A stretch of DNA of 7,091 nucleotides from Neisseriaceae bacterium (GCA_030146285.1 JASLBZ010000042.1:1-7091), one strand, 5' to 3'; positions 1 through 5,904 are shown, counted from the first letter of the stretch. A program made the numbers and translations. The notes: generated by a model not told the origin, from the sequence alone.

Positions 1-57
1 GAAGAAGACGAACTATACCGACATCCCTATAAACCGTCAACGACTATTTGCAGTTAA
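1..57 (+). CDS. possible 3' end of an unidentified plus-strand gene
   Basis: Frame 1 is open from the window edge to a TAA at 55-57 and reads EEDELYRHPYKPSTTICS. The stretch is too short to assign to a family, and an 18-codon open run can occur by chance. In its favour, the DNA becomes much more A/C-rich and stop-filled just after the stop, as expected at the end of a gene, and a strong plus-orientation terminator-like hairpin lies further on at 369-414. If real, this gene is convergent with the minus-strand dehydrogenase. The other two plus frames stop at 28-30 and about 110 with no better look. Confidence 0.25.
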   Translation, partial: EEDELYRHPYKPSTTICS

Positions 58-368
58 TTTCAAAAAATTCAGTACCAAAACCAAAAGCATCTGTTTTACA
101 ATGGATTTTTAGAAAAAGAATTTCAAAAAAACAATCACCGCCAATCAACAAATTCCAACAGAATCGGCAAAACCTCATCGCAACTGCCTGCAATCGCATT
201 ACAAAACCAGAGAAACCAGTCTGGACTCATTGAAAACAGGCAAATAATCACCAAAAGCAGGCTAAAACCACAAAAGGCTAAAGCAAAACACCAAACATAC
301 TATATATAGCATATAGCTTTAAAAATGATTCCACCCAAAAACGTTTAAAAGTCGGTAAACCAAAACCC
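58..368. other. A/C-rich intergenic stretch, no gene seen
   Basis: About 310 bases rich in A and C and poor in G on the plus strand. The only sizeable open frame (48-233, plus) begins on TTG, has no Shine-Dalgarno sequence, and encodes a lysine/asparagine/glutamine-rich peptide of the kind random AT-rich DNA gives. A short AT repeat (TATATATAGCATATAGC) lies near 301-317. No tRNA, no recognisable protein remnant and no convincing promoter were found. It could be a decayed gene, an untranslated tail, or plain intergenic DNA. Confidence 0.5.
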
Positions 369-377
369 AAAACCCAT

Positions 378-389
378 TACAGGCTGCCT
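378..389 (-). repeat. DUS-like 12-mer AGGCAGCCTGTA, minus copy in hairpin arm
   Basis: Exact AGGCAGCCTGTA on the minus strand. It is the left-arm member of the inverted pair in the 369-414 hairpin. It differs at one position from AGGCAGCCTGAA, which I recall as a published Kingella-type DUS dialect. Confidence 0.55.
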
Positions 390-393
390 ATCT

Positions 394-405
394 AGGCAGC
401 CTGTA
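394..405 (+). repeat. DUS-like 12-mer AGGCAGCCTGTA, plus copy in hairpin arm
   Basis: Exact AGGCAGCCTGTA on the plus strand, the right-arm partner of 378-389. It shares the CTG core that is conserved in the known Neisseriaceae DNA uptake sequences bound by the pilus protein ComP. Confidence 0.55.
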
Positions 406-438
406 ATGGGTTTTATTTTCTATATTCGCTATACCAAT

Positions 439-462
439 AAAAAAAGCTGCCCAAAAGGCAGC
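439..462 (-). terminator. intrinsic terminator of the short-chain dehydrogenase gene
   Basis: Read on the minus strand, a 6-bp GC-rich stem (GCTGCC / GGCAGC, plus coordinates 446-451 and 457-462) with a 5-nt loop is followed by seven T (439-445). It begins 33 nt beyond the dehydrogenase stop codon. Confidence 0.8.
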
Positions 463-494
463 CCGTTCATCATTTCCCTAAAAATGATTATTTC

Positions 495-1235
495 TTATAG
501 CGTCAAACCGCCAGTAACTTCTAAAGCCGCACCATTAATGTAGCTTGCTTCATCACTTGCTAAGAATGCATACACGTTTGCAATTTCACTTGGCTCTGCC
601 AATCGTTTCATCGGTACGTTGTCTGCCATTGCTGCCAATACTTTTTCTGGCATGTCTTTCAAAATCGGTGTTGCTACAAAGCCTGGGCACACTGCATTCA
701 CACGAATGCCTTTTTTACCCAACTCACGAGACCATGTTTTTACAAAGCCGATTACACCGAATTTGGTTGCTGCATAGTTAGTTTGACCAAAGTTACCGTA
801 AACACCCACCACTGAACTGGCATTTAAAATAACGCCACTGCCTTGTGCAATCATGGTATCCACCAATGCACGAGCCATGTTGTAAGTGCCTTTTAAGTTA
901 ACATCAATCACTTTATCAAACTGATCTTCTGTCATTTTCGCCAATTGAGCATCCATCACGATACCAGCATTATTAACCAACACATCAATGCGACCGAACT
1001 GCTTCAGCACAGCATCACGCATGGCAATAATTTGATCGTTTTTGGTGACATCAACGACAAAACCCTCAGCTTTAGCACCTGTTGCTGTTAATTGTGAAAC
1101 AACAGTATCAATATTGCTTTTGTTTACATCGCAAACAATAACAATGGCACCTTCTTGCGCAAACTTCACTGCTGTTGCTTCGCCAATACCACTGGCTGCA
1201 CCAGTAATAACTGCAACTTTATCTTGCAAACGCAT
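495..1235 (-). CDS. FabG-like short-chain dehydrogenase/reductase (SDR)
   Basis: A 246-residue classical SDR, the usual length of FabG-type 3-oxoacyl reductases. Visible motifs are the nucleotide-binding TGAASGIG (residues 11-18), NNAG (88-91), the structural Asn113, catalytic Ser141, and NYAATK holding Tyr154 and Lys158, followed by a PG motif after strand 6 and the C-terminal GG typical of the family. Asp36 at the end of the second strand is the position that usually favours NAD(H) over NADP(H), which is unlike the main fatty-acid-synthesis FabG. The start at 1235 is chosen because AAGGAG lies 6 nt upstream and the family begins at this point; an in-frame ATG 14 codons earlier has no such support. 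The gene stands alone, not in a fab cluster. Plausible roles are a second 3-ketoacyl-ACP reductase, a 3-hydroxyacyl-CoA dehydrogenase (acetoacetyl-CoA reductase-like), or another alcohol dehydrogenase. The fold is certain; the substrate is not visible. Confidence 0.93.
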   Translation of the reverse strand: MRLQDKVAVITGAASGIGEATAVKFAQEGAIVIVCDVNKSNIDTVVSQLTATGAKAEGFVVDVTKNDQIIAMRDAVLKQFGRIDVLVNNAGIVMDAQLAKMTEDQFDKVIDVNLKGTYNMARALVDTMIAQGSGVILNASSVVGVYGNFGQTNYAATKFGVIGFVKTWSRELGKKGIRVNAVCPGFVATPILKDMPEKVLAAMADNVPMKRLAEPSEIANVYAFLASDEASYINGAALEVTGGLTL

Positions 1236-1241
1236 ACTTCT

Positions 1242-1247
1242 CTCCTT
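1242..1247 (-). promoter_or_regulatory. Shine-Dalgarno AAGGAG deciding the SDR start
   Basis: AAGGAG on the minus strand, 6 nt before the ATG at 1235. It selects this start over the upstream in-frame ATG at 1277, which would add 14 residues not usual in the family. Confidence 0.8.
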
Positions 1248-1291
1248 GATTTTGTTAAAAGTTCGCTTCAAAAGCAAACCTTCAAGCCATC

Positions 1292-1320
1292 AAGATAGCG
1301 CAATTTATTGCAGTGCACAA
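1292..1320 (-). promoter_or_regulatory. possible sigma70 promoter with TGCA-type dyad, for the SDR gene
   Basis: Minus-strand TTGTGC (1315-1320) and TATCTT (1292-1297) are separated by exactly 17 nt and lie about 60 nt upstream of the SDR start. The hexamers match consensus only partly (3/6 and 4/6), so a regulator may be needed. The spacer and -35 region hold the dyad GCAAT-TT-ATTGC (1300-1311) and the imperfect dyad TTGCAGTGCACAA (1308-1320), either of which could be an operator. Confidence 0.3.
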
Positions 1321-1434
1321 TACTTTTTTTGTAAACCTTAGGAATTTTTATCAAAGCATTCGAAATTCAAAATACCAATACAAATGAAGGCGCTGTGATC
1401 TGATCCGCTCTGTGAATCAACCAAGCACACTTAC

Positions 1435-1474
1435 AAAATAGGCTAAGTGCTCTACAACGCCCTTAGCCTATTTT
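1435..1474 (-). terminator. terminator hairpin directly after ccoI
   Basis: Arms 1435-1447 and 1462-1474 pair perfectly over 13 bp around a 14-nt loop. The hairpin starts 2 nt past the ccoI stop codon. Read on the minus strand it ends in TTTTG, so the T-run is part of the stem, and the stem is moderately AT-rich. It is probably functional but weaker than the others in the window. Confidence 0.6.
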
Positions 1475-1476
1475 AT

Positions 1477-3933
1477 TTACGAATACAATGTCGATTTTTT
1501 TCGTTGCAATAAACGCAGCGCATTCATCACCACCAACAAACTACTGCATGCCATACCCAATGCCGCAATCCAGGGCGTTACCAACCCCATCGCAGCAATA
1601 GGCAATGCGATCACGTTATAGCACAATGCCCACCACAAATTCTCTTGAATAATCATTCGGGTTCTGCGTGCTAAATTCAAAGCTTGTGGTATTAATGCCA
1701 AACTAGGTTTAAGCATCACCATATCACTGCCTTCTCTGGCAACATCAGCACCACTGCCCATTGCCAACGAAACATTGGATTGTGCCAAAACAGGAACGTC
1801 ATTAATTCCATCGCCAACCATCATGACCACTTTTCCAGCTTGCTGCATTTGTTGCACTGTTGTTAATTTCTCTTCGGGCGTGACCTGAGAAAACACACTG
1901 GTGATATTCAAGTCATCCGCTAAAGCTTGTACTGCCTTTTGGTAATCACCACTTAATAAGTGCACATTCAAACCTTGCTCTTTTAAAGTTTGAATCATCT
2001 CTTTGGCTTCTGGCTTGACACCATCTTGCAAGTAAAACAAGGCTTGAATATTGTGCTCATCCCCCAGTGCAATTAAGCTTGCCGACTGTGTCAGGTCCAC
2101 TTTATCCTCTGGTGCCAAAACACCAGCAATACTGGCAACGTATTGCATGCGACCAATAGACCAAACTTTGCCATTTACTTGCGCGCTAATGCCTTGTCCA
2201 ATGGTATTGATGAGATTAGAAATATTAAAAACTGCCGTATTTTTCTCAGTCTCAATCACACAAATGGCTTTGGCGATGGGATGTTCTGAGTGCGCTTCCA
2301 ATGCTTGGGCAATTAACAATAAAGTTTCATCTTGTTCTGCGCCTAGGTTTTGCCATTTTGTGACCGATGGCTCTCCGTAAGTCAGTGTCCCTGTTTTATC
2401 AAACACCACATCAGTGACATGGGATAATGTTTCTAAAGTATGCCCTTTACTGATTAAAATACCACGTTCAGCCAAATTACCCGTGGCAGCAGCCAGCGCT
2501 GCAGGTGTTGCCAAAGACAAAGCACATGGACAAGTAATCACCAACAATGACACAACCACCCACAACGCTTGCTCTGCATCAGCGATATACCACCACAAAC
2601 CAAAGATCAATACAGCAAAAACCAATAATGCCATGATAAACCACGAGGCATACTTATCTGCTAATACAGCTACTTTAGGCTTTTGAGCCAAAGCATTATC
2701 AAGTAATCGTACAATACTAGATAGGCGCGTGTTCACACCGACTGCACTGGTTTGTACTGTTAAAGCACTGGTCATGTTCATCGTACCGGCGACCACGGTA
2801 TCCCCTGCGTGTTTGGCATTGGGCATGCTTTCGCCGGTTAACATGGCTTCATTGACTTCCGAATGACCCGCAATGACCACGCCATCAACAGGCACTACTT
2901 CGCCAGGCTTAATTAAAATGACATCATCCACGCTTAACTTGGCGACAACACCTTCTTGCACCTCAGTCGATTGTGGATAATTTGGCATAACATGACAAAA
3001 TGCAGGCACCAATTTAATGAGCCTATCGGTTGCATCTCCTGCCTTGCGTCTTGCCACTTGCTCTAAATAGCGACCACCTAAGAGTAAGAACACAAACATG
3101 GAAATGGAGTCAAAATAAATGTCTTTGACTTCGCCCACACCCAAAGCATAGCAACTGGCAATAAAAGCCAAAACAATCGCAATCGTAACGGGCGTGTCCA
3201 TCCCCATTCGTTTGTTTTTTAGATCACGAGCAAAGCCTCGGTAAAATGGGATAGCTGAATACAACATCACGGGTAATGTTAATACCATACTGGTCACGTG
3301 TAACAAGGTTAAATACGGCTCTTCAATATCACCATACAAATACGTTGGTACAGCATACATCATGACTTGCATCATGGATAAGCCCGCAACCCATAAGCGA
3401 TTGAGTGATTTTTTACTTTCTTTTTGGGCCTGCTCTTCATAACGTGAAGTATCAAATGGATGGGCCTGATAACCTGTTTGTTGGATGCGCAGTAAGATAT
3501 CTGACAACTGGACTTGCTGATTATCCCAAGTCACACGGGCTCGCTGAGTGCTGTAATTCAAATCCACTTGCACCACGCCTGAAACTCGCAACAATTGCTG
3601 CTCAATCAGCCACACACAAGCAGCGCAAGTAATCCCGCTTAACATCAATACGGCTTCTCGCTTGTTGTCTGGACTCATGTGCACGAATTCTTTTTGTACT
3701 TCATCTAAGTCGTACAATTTTAATTGCGCCAATACGTCCTCTAAAGGCAAGTCGACTTTAGTTGCATCTGCTGTACGCTGTAAGTAATAAGCCTCCAAAC
3801 CAGCATCTAAAATGCTGGTGGCAACGGCTTGGCAGCCTGCGCAACACGTATCTTCTTCTTGGCCTTTATAAATGATCGGCAAGTGAATGTTTTCGGGCAC
3901 ATCCAAGCCACAGTGAAAGCATTTTTTATCCAT
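1477..3933 (-). CDS. ccoI: CcoI/FixI-type copper-translocating P1B ATPase
   Basis: An 818-residue membrane pump of the heavy-metal P-type ATPase family. CcoI/FixI proteins move Cu(I) out of the cytoplasm to supply assembly of cbb3-type cytochrome oxidase. The N-terminus carries the family's cysteine-rich metal-binding domain (CFHC at 5-8, CCAGC at 30-34), then a heavy-metal-associated domain with GITCAAC (100-106). About eight membrane segments follow from residue 180 on. Core motifs are all present: TGES (366-369), the ion-path CPC (468-470), the phosphorylation site DKTGT (Asp512), the HP motif (551-552), GDGINDVP (707-714), and the Cu(I) signature residues Tyr772-Asn773 and MxxS (794-797). 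The start is fixed: TAA lies in frame two codons upstream and the next Met comes after the first metal domain. No ccoNOPQ or ccoGHS gene is next to it. The FNR-type box upstream fits the proposed role. A general copper exporter (CopA) is less likely given the N-terminal domain and length. Confidence 0.92.
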   Translation of the reverse strand: MDKKCFHCGLDVPENIHLPIIYKGQEEDTCCAGCQAVATSILDAGLEAYYLQRTADATKVDLPLEDVLAQLKLYDLDEVQKEFVHMSPDNKREAVLMLSGITCAACVWLIEQQLLRVSGVVQVDLNYSTQRARVTWDNQQVQLSDILLRIQQTGYQAHPFDTSRYEEQAQKESKKSLNRLWVAGLSMMQVMMYAVPTYLYGDIEEPYLTLLHVTSMVLTLPVMLYSAIPFYRGFARDLKNKRMGMDTPVTIAIVLAFIASCYALGVGEVKDIYFDSISMFVFLLLGGRYLEQVARRKAGDATDRLIKLVPAFCHVMPNYPQSTEVQEGVVAKLSVDDVILIKPGEVVPVDGVVIAGHSEVNEAMLTGESMPNAKHAGDTVVAGTMNMTSALTVQTSAVGVNTRLSSIVRLLDNALAQKPKVAVLADKYASWFIMALLVFAVLIFGLWWYIADAEQALWVVVSLLVITCPCALSLATPAALAAATGNLAERGILISKGHTLETLSHVTDVVFDKTGTLTYGEPSVTKWQNLGAEQDETLLLIAQALEAHSEHPIAKAICVIETEKNTAVFNISNLINTIGQGISAQVNGKVWSIGRMQYVASIAGVLAPEDKVDLTQSASLIALGDEHNIQALFYLQDGVKPEAKEMIQTLKEQGLNVHLLSGDYQKAVQALADDLNITSVFSQVTPEEKLTTVQQMQQAGKVVMMVGDGINDVPVLAQSNVSLAMGSGADVAREGSDMVMLKPSLALIPQALNLARRTRMIIQENLWWALCYNVIALPIAAMGLVTPWIAALGMACSSLLVVMNALRLLQRKKSTLYS

Positions 3934-3983
3934 ACCTTATTGTAACTGTGTTCAGAATCATTGTGGTTGCTCTGTGCGCTAAA

Positions 3984-3997
3984 TTGATGCGTATCAA
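3984..3997 (-). promoter_or_regulatory. perfect FNR/ANR-type box upstream of ccoI
   Basis: TTGAT-ACGC-ATCAA on the minus strand matches the FNR consensus TTGAT-N4-ATCAA at all ten specified positions. Its centre is about 57 bp before the ccoI start. A class II site (centre at -41.5) would place transcription start near 3949 and leave a leader of about 16 nt. The -10 there is poor (GATTCT, 3954-3959), as is usual for activator-dependent promoters. A better-looking TACAAT (3939-3944) lies so close to the ATG that its transcript would be nearly leaderless. Confidence 0.75.
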
Positions 3998-4037
3998 GCT
4001 GATTTTTCTTTTGATGGTCTGAAAAAACCACAGGCAT

Positions 4038-4060
4038 AAAAAAAGGGCAAATGCCCTTTT
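4038..4060 (-). terminator. intrinsic terminator of hisC
   Basis: Arms 4041-4049 and 4052-4060 (AAAAGGGCA / TGCCCTTTT) form a near-perfect palindrome. Read on the minus strand it runs into seven T (4038-4044). It begins 31 nt past the hisC stop and separates hisC from the ccoI promoter. Confidence 0.8.
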
Positions 4061-4091
4061 GTCTAAAGATTGCTGGATATTTGATGACTGA

Positions 4092-5150
4092 CTACGCCAG
4101 TAAACTGCCTAAAGCCAACAACAAACGTTCATTCTCAACTTCTGTCCCAATGCTAATTCGCAAGAACTGCTCAATACGCGCTTGTTTAAAATGTCGAACA
4201 ATCACGCCTTGCTCTCTTAAGCCTAAGCTTAAACTTTCTGCATCATGCAAAGGGTGCATCGCGAAGACAAAGTTCGCAGCCGATGGTAATACCGTAAAGC
4301 CAAGCTGTTGTAAGCCTAATGTGACTTCATTGCGGCCATCAATCACAGATTGGCAGGTCTTTTTAAAGTAATCCACATCTTCAAAAGCCGCCGTAGCACC
4401 CACTTGCGCCACTTTATCGATAGGATAAGAATTAAAACTGTTTTTGATTCGCTCCAAAGCCTCAATCAATTCAGGCTGCCCCAGAGCCAGCCCAATTCGC
4501 AATCCTGCCAATGATCGAGATTTTGACAAGGTTTGGCAAACCAACAAATTGGGGTATTGATGAATCAAACACGCTGCCGATTCCCCACCAAAATCAATAT
4601 AAGCTTCATCGACCAACACCACGCAATTGGGATTGTTTCGTAAGATAATCTTCACCGCATCCAAAGACAACAGGCAGCCTGTAGGTGCATTGGGATTGGG
4701 GAAAATAACCCCTGCAATTTGGCCTTGGTAATCTTCCGGCTCAATTTGAAACTGCTCATTGAGTGCTATTTTTTTGGCTTTAATACCATACAACTGACAA
4801 TACACAGGGTAAAAACTGTAGCTAATATCAGGGAACAACAACGGTTTGTCTTGCTGGAAAAACGCACAAAAAGCATGCGCTAACACTTCATCTGAACCAT
4901 TACCAACAAAGACATTCTTTTCTTCTAAACCATAATAGTGTGCAATCGTTTGTTTTAAAACTGTCGCATTCGGATCTGGATACAAACGCAAACCATCATT
5001 CAAGCTGTCACTCATGGCTGCAATGGCTTTGGATGATGGCGGGTACGGATTTTCATTGGTATTGAGTTTGACCACATTATTGATTTTCGGTTGTTCACCT
5101 GGCACATAAGGCACCAAGTCATGAACAAATGGGCTCCACAGTTGACTCAT
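4092..5150 (-). CDS. hisC: histidinol-phosphate aminotransferase
   Basis: A 352-residue class I/II PLP-dependent aminotransferase, typical length for HisC. It interconverts histidinol phosphate plus 2-oxoglutarate with imidazole-acetol phosphate plus glutamate in histidine synthesis, in the cytoplasm. Visible landmarks are LNTNENPYPPS near 29-39, GNGSDEV (83-89, cofactor phosphate side), PNPNAPTG (151-158), DEAY (181-184), the Schiff-base lysine in TLSKSRSLAGLRIG (Lys210), and the substrate-carboxylate arginine in LRISIGT (Arg331). An AGAGGA sits 4 nt before the ATG at 5150. No other his gene is adjacent, and a terminator lies on each side, so it is a single-gene unit. An exact DUS-like 12-mer lies within it at 4672-4683. 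Some HisC homologues also act on aromatic amino acids; that cannot be excluded here. Confidence 0.95.
   Translation of the reverse strand: MSQLWSPFVHDLVPYVPGEQPKINNVVKLNTNENPYPPSSKAIAAMSDSLNDGLRLYPDPNATVLKQTIAHYYGLEEKNVFVGNGSDEVLAHAFCAFFQQDKPLLFPDISYSFYPVYCQLYGIKAKKIALNEQFQIEPEDYQGQIAGVIFPNPNAPTGCLLSLDAVKIILRNNPNCVVLVDEAYIDFGGESAACLIHQYPNLLVCQTLSKSRSLAGLRIGLALGQPELIEALERIKNSFNSYPIDKVAQVGATAAFEDVDYFKKTCQSVIDGRNEVTLGLQQLGFTVLPSAANFVFAMHPLHDAESLSLGLREQGVIVRHFKQARIEQFLRISIGTEVENERLLLALGSLLA
4470..4481 (-). repeat. near-match DUS-like 12-mer GGGCAGCCTGAA inside hisC
   Basis: Differs at one position from the Kingella-type DUS AGGCAGCCTGAA as I recall it, and at two from the AGGCAGCCTGTA found three times in this window. 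Inside coding sequence, so it may be chance. Confidence 0.25.
4672..4683 (+). repeat. third exact AGGCAGCCTGTA, inside hisC
   Basis: Exact copy of the 12-mer that forms both arms of the 369-414 hairpin, more than 4 kb away. It lies on the strand opposite the gene, over the codons for the Thr-Gly-Cys-Leu stretch after PNPNAP, just downstream of a conserved motif. Uptake sequences within coding regions are normal in Neisseriaceae. Confidence 0.5.
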
Positions 5151-5173
5151 GTTTTCCTCTGTTTATTCTCAGC

Positions 5174-5201
5174 AAAAAGGCCACATAACAAGTATGTGAC
5201 C
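5174..5201 (-). terminator. terminator closing the DUF883-YqjE-YqjK cluster
   Basis: Minus-strand GGTCACATA (5193-5201) pairs with TATGTGGCC (5179-5187) over nine positions, one a U-G wobble, around a 5-nt loop. Five T follow (5174-5178). It lies between the YqjK-like stop (5234) and hisC, so hisC probably has its own promoter, though I found no clear one. Confidence 0.65.
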
Positions 5202-5233
5202 CAATTGATTATGGACGATAAAAGCGCATCAAA

Positions 5234-5491
5234 TTACTTCATCAAACGCAGCAAAGCATACAAGCCTGATAATACACCCAATTTACCCACTGTTTTCTTT
5301 GGAGCACGAAATAATTTCCAACCAGCCATCACTAAAGGCCATTGATTCATCAATGTACTTACGGGGCTAAATTTCATGGCATTTTGCTCAGACAGTTTTT
5401 TTTGTTTGGCATGGTTAACAATAATTTTAAAACGCAATTGTTCAGCCTCAAGCTTCAGCAGTGCGCGCTCTTCTTTAATTTTATTTGTCAT
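5234..5491 (-). CDS. YqjK-like small protein of the DUF883-YqjE cluster
   Basis: An 85-residue protein, third in the cluster. The N-terminal 35 residues are charged and helix-prone (KIKEERALLKLEAEQLR), and the rest is basic with a weakly hydrophobic C-terminus (about 70-83) that may touch the membrane. I assign it as YqjK-like on position (right after a YqjE homologue), size and general character, not on a clear motif; no function is established. The ATG at 5491 is preferred, with GGAG 7 nt upstream; a TTG one codon earlier is possible. It overlaps the end of the YqjE-like gene by 11 nt, which suggests coupled translation. A terminator follows. Confidence 0.75.
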   Translation of the reverse strand: MTNKIKEERALLKLEAEQLRFKIIVNHAKQKKLSEQNAMKFSPVSTLMNQWPLVMAGWKLFRAPKKTVGKLGVLSGLYALLRLMK

Positions 5492-5894
5492 CAAGCCACT
5501 CCGAAAAATTCAAGTCTTCAAACTGTCGCTCACCACGAACAAAAGACAAGTCTTCACGAAAACCTTGTACTGAATCTGCCAAAAAGTTCCCTTGTGCATT
5601 GATTAATGAACGAATGCGCAGCAATAAATACACCACTAACACCAACAACAAAACAGCAAAACCAAAAAATACCCAAAGCTTGGCTACTGGCGACAACAAT
5701 GCATCCAAACCAAACAATAAACTGACAAATGCCGCTATAAATAAAAATACTGCAATCAAAGCATAAAGACCAATTTTAACCATATCTTGTAACATGGAAA
5801 CTGTATCCAAACGCGCCAACTCTAAGCGAATGCTAAAAAGTTCCAAAACATTGGCGACCATACTTTTGATCAAGCCTACCTTGCTATCTGCCAT
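5481..5894 (-). CDS. YqjE-like phage-holin-family membrane protein (PF07332 type)
   Basis: A 137-residue inner-membrane protein with two strongly hydrophobic segments, about residues 41-66 and 73-94. They are framed by an N-terminal amphipathic region (LELFSIRLELARLD) and an acidic C-terminal tail (EDLNFSEWLDDK). This layout and its place directly after a DUF883 gene match YqjE, whose family carries a holin-like name although it is a housekeeping gene in proteobacteria and not a lysis gene. The ATG at 5894 is chosen over a GTG at 5912 because AGGGG lies 5 nt upstream of it. It is separated from the DUF883 gene by an internal terminator and overlaps the next gene. Its molecular function is not known. 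Confidence 0.85.
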   Translation of the reverse strand: MADSKVGLIKSMVANVLELFSIRLELARLDTVSMLQDMVKIGLYALIAVFLFIAAFVSLLFGLDALLSPVAKLWVFFGFAVLLLVLVVYLLLRIRSLINAQGNFLADSVQGFREDLSFVRGERQFEDLNFSEWLDDK

Positions 5895-5899
5895 CCTGC

Positions 5900-5904
5900 C
5901 CCCT
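5900..5904 (-). promoter_or_regulatory. Shine-Dalgarno AGGGG deciding the YqjE-like start
   Basis: AGGGG on the minus strand, 5 nt before the ATG at 5894. The alternative GTG at 5912 lies upstream of this site and has only AT-rich sequence before it. Confidence 0.65.

Larger units (their letters stand above)
369..414 (+). terminator. perfect 22-bp inverted repeat built from two DUS-like 12-mers
   Basis: Arms 369-390 and 393-414 are perfectly complementary and separated by 2 nt. The right arm ends in TTTT and is followed by ATTTTC, so the plus-strand transcript would form a strong intrinsic terminator. The minus-strand transcript would form the same hairpin with a poorer, G-interrupted T tract. 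Each arm holds one AGGCAGCCTGTA (394-405 plus; 378-389 minus). In Neisseriaceae, pairs of inverted DNA uptake sequences commonly serve as terminators between genes, and this copy fits that habit. It lies beyond the dehydrogenase's own terminator and downstream of a possible plus-strand gene end, so it may serve convergent transcription. Confidence 0.8.

Noticed and set aside
48..233. 61-residue plus-strand open frame
   Set aside because: It starts on TTG, has no ribosome site, and gives a biased K/N/Q-rich peptide with no domain; it looks like noise in A-rich DNA.
1236..1277. In-frame upstream ATG adding 14 residues to the SDR
   Set aside because: The extension would cover the AAGGAG ribosome site, and SDRs of this type begin at MRLQDKVAVITG.
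2051..2686. Plus-strand open frames antisense to ccoI (2051-2380 and 2414-2686)
   Set aside because: They mirror the strongly supported ccoI reading frame and have no own ribosome sites or recognisable motifs.
3801..3817. Hairpin CAGCAT / ATGCTG inside ccoI
   Set aside because: Short, no T-run, in the middle of well-conserved coding sequence; most likely chance.
4011..4024. Second FNR-like site beginning TTGAT upstream of ccoI
   Set aside because: Only the first half matches; the second half lacks ATCAA.
3807..4037. 76-residue minus-strand open frame overlapping the start of ccoI
   Set aside because: It runs through the ccoI 5' coding region in another frame and across the FNR box and promoter; no ribosome site or family features.
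5485..5766. Plus-strand open frame opposite the YqjE-like gene
   Set aside because: The Lys/Asn/Thr-rich product is the reverse complement of hydrophobic membrane-segment codons, a common shadow.
5481..5894. Phage lysis holin or prophage remnant
   Set aside because: The family carries a holin-like name, but the gene sits in a chromosomal DUF883/YqjE/YqjK cluster with no endolysin, integrase or other phage gene nearby.
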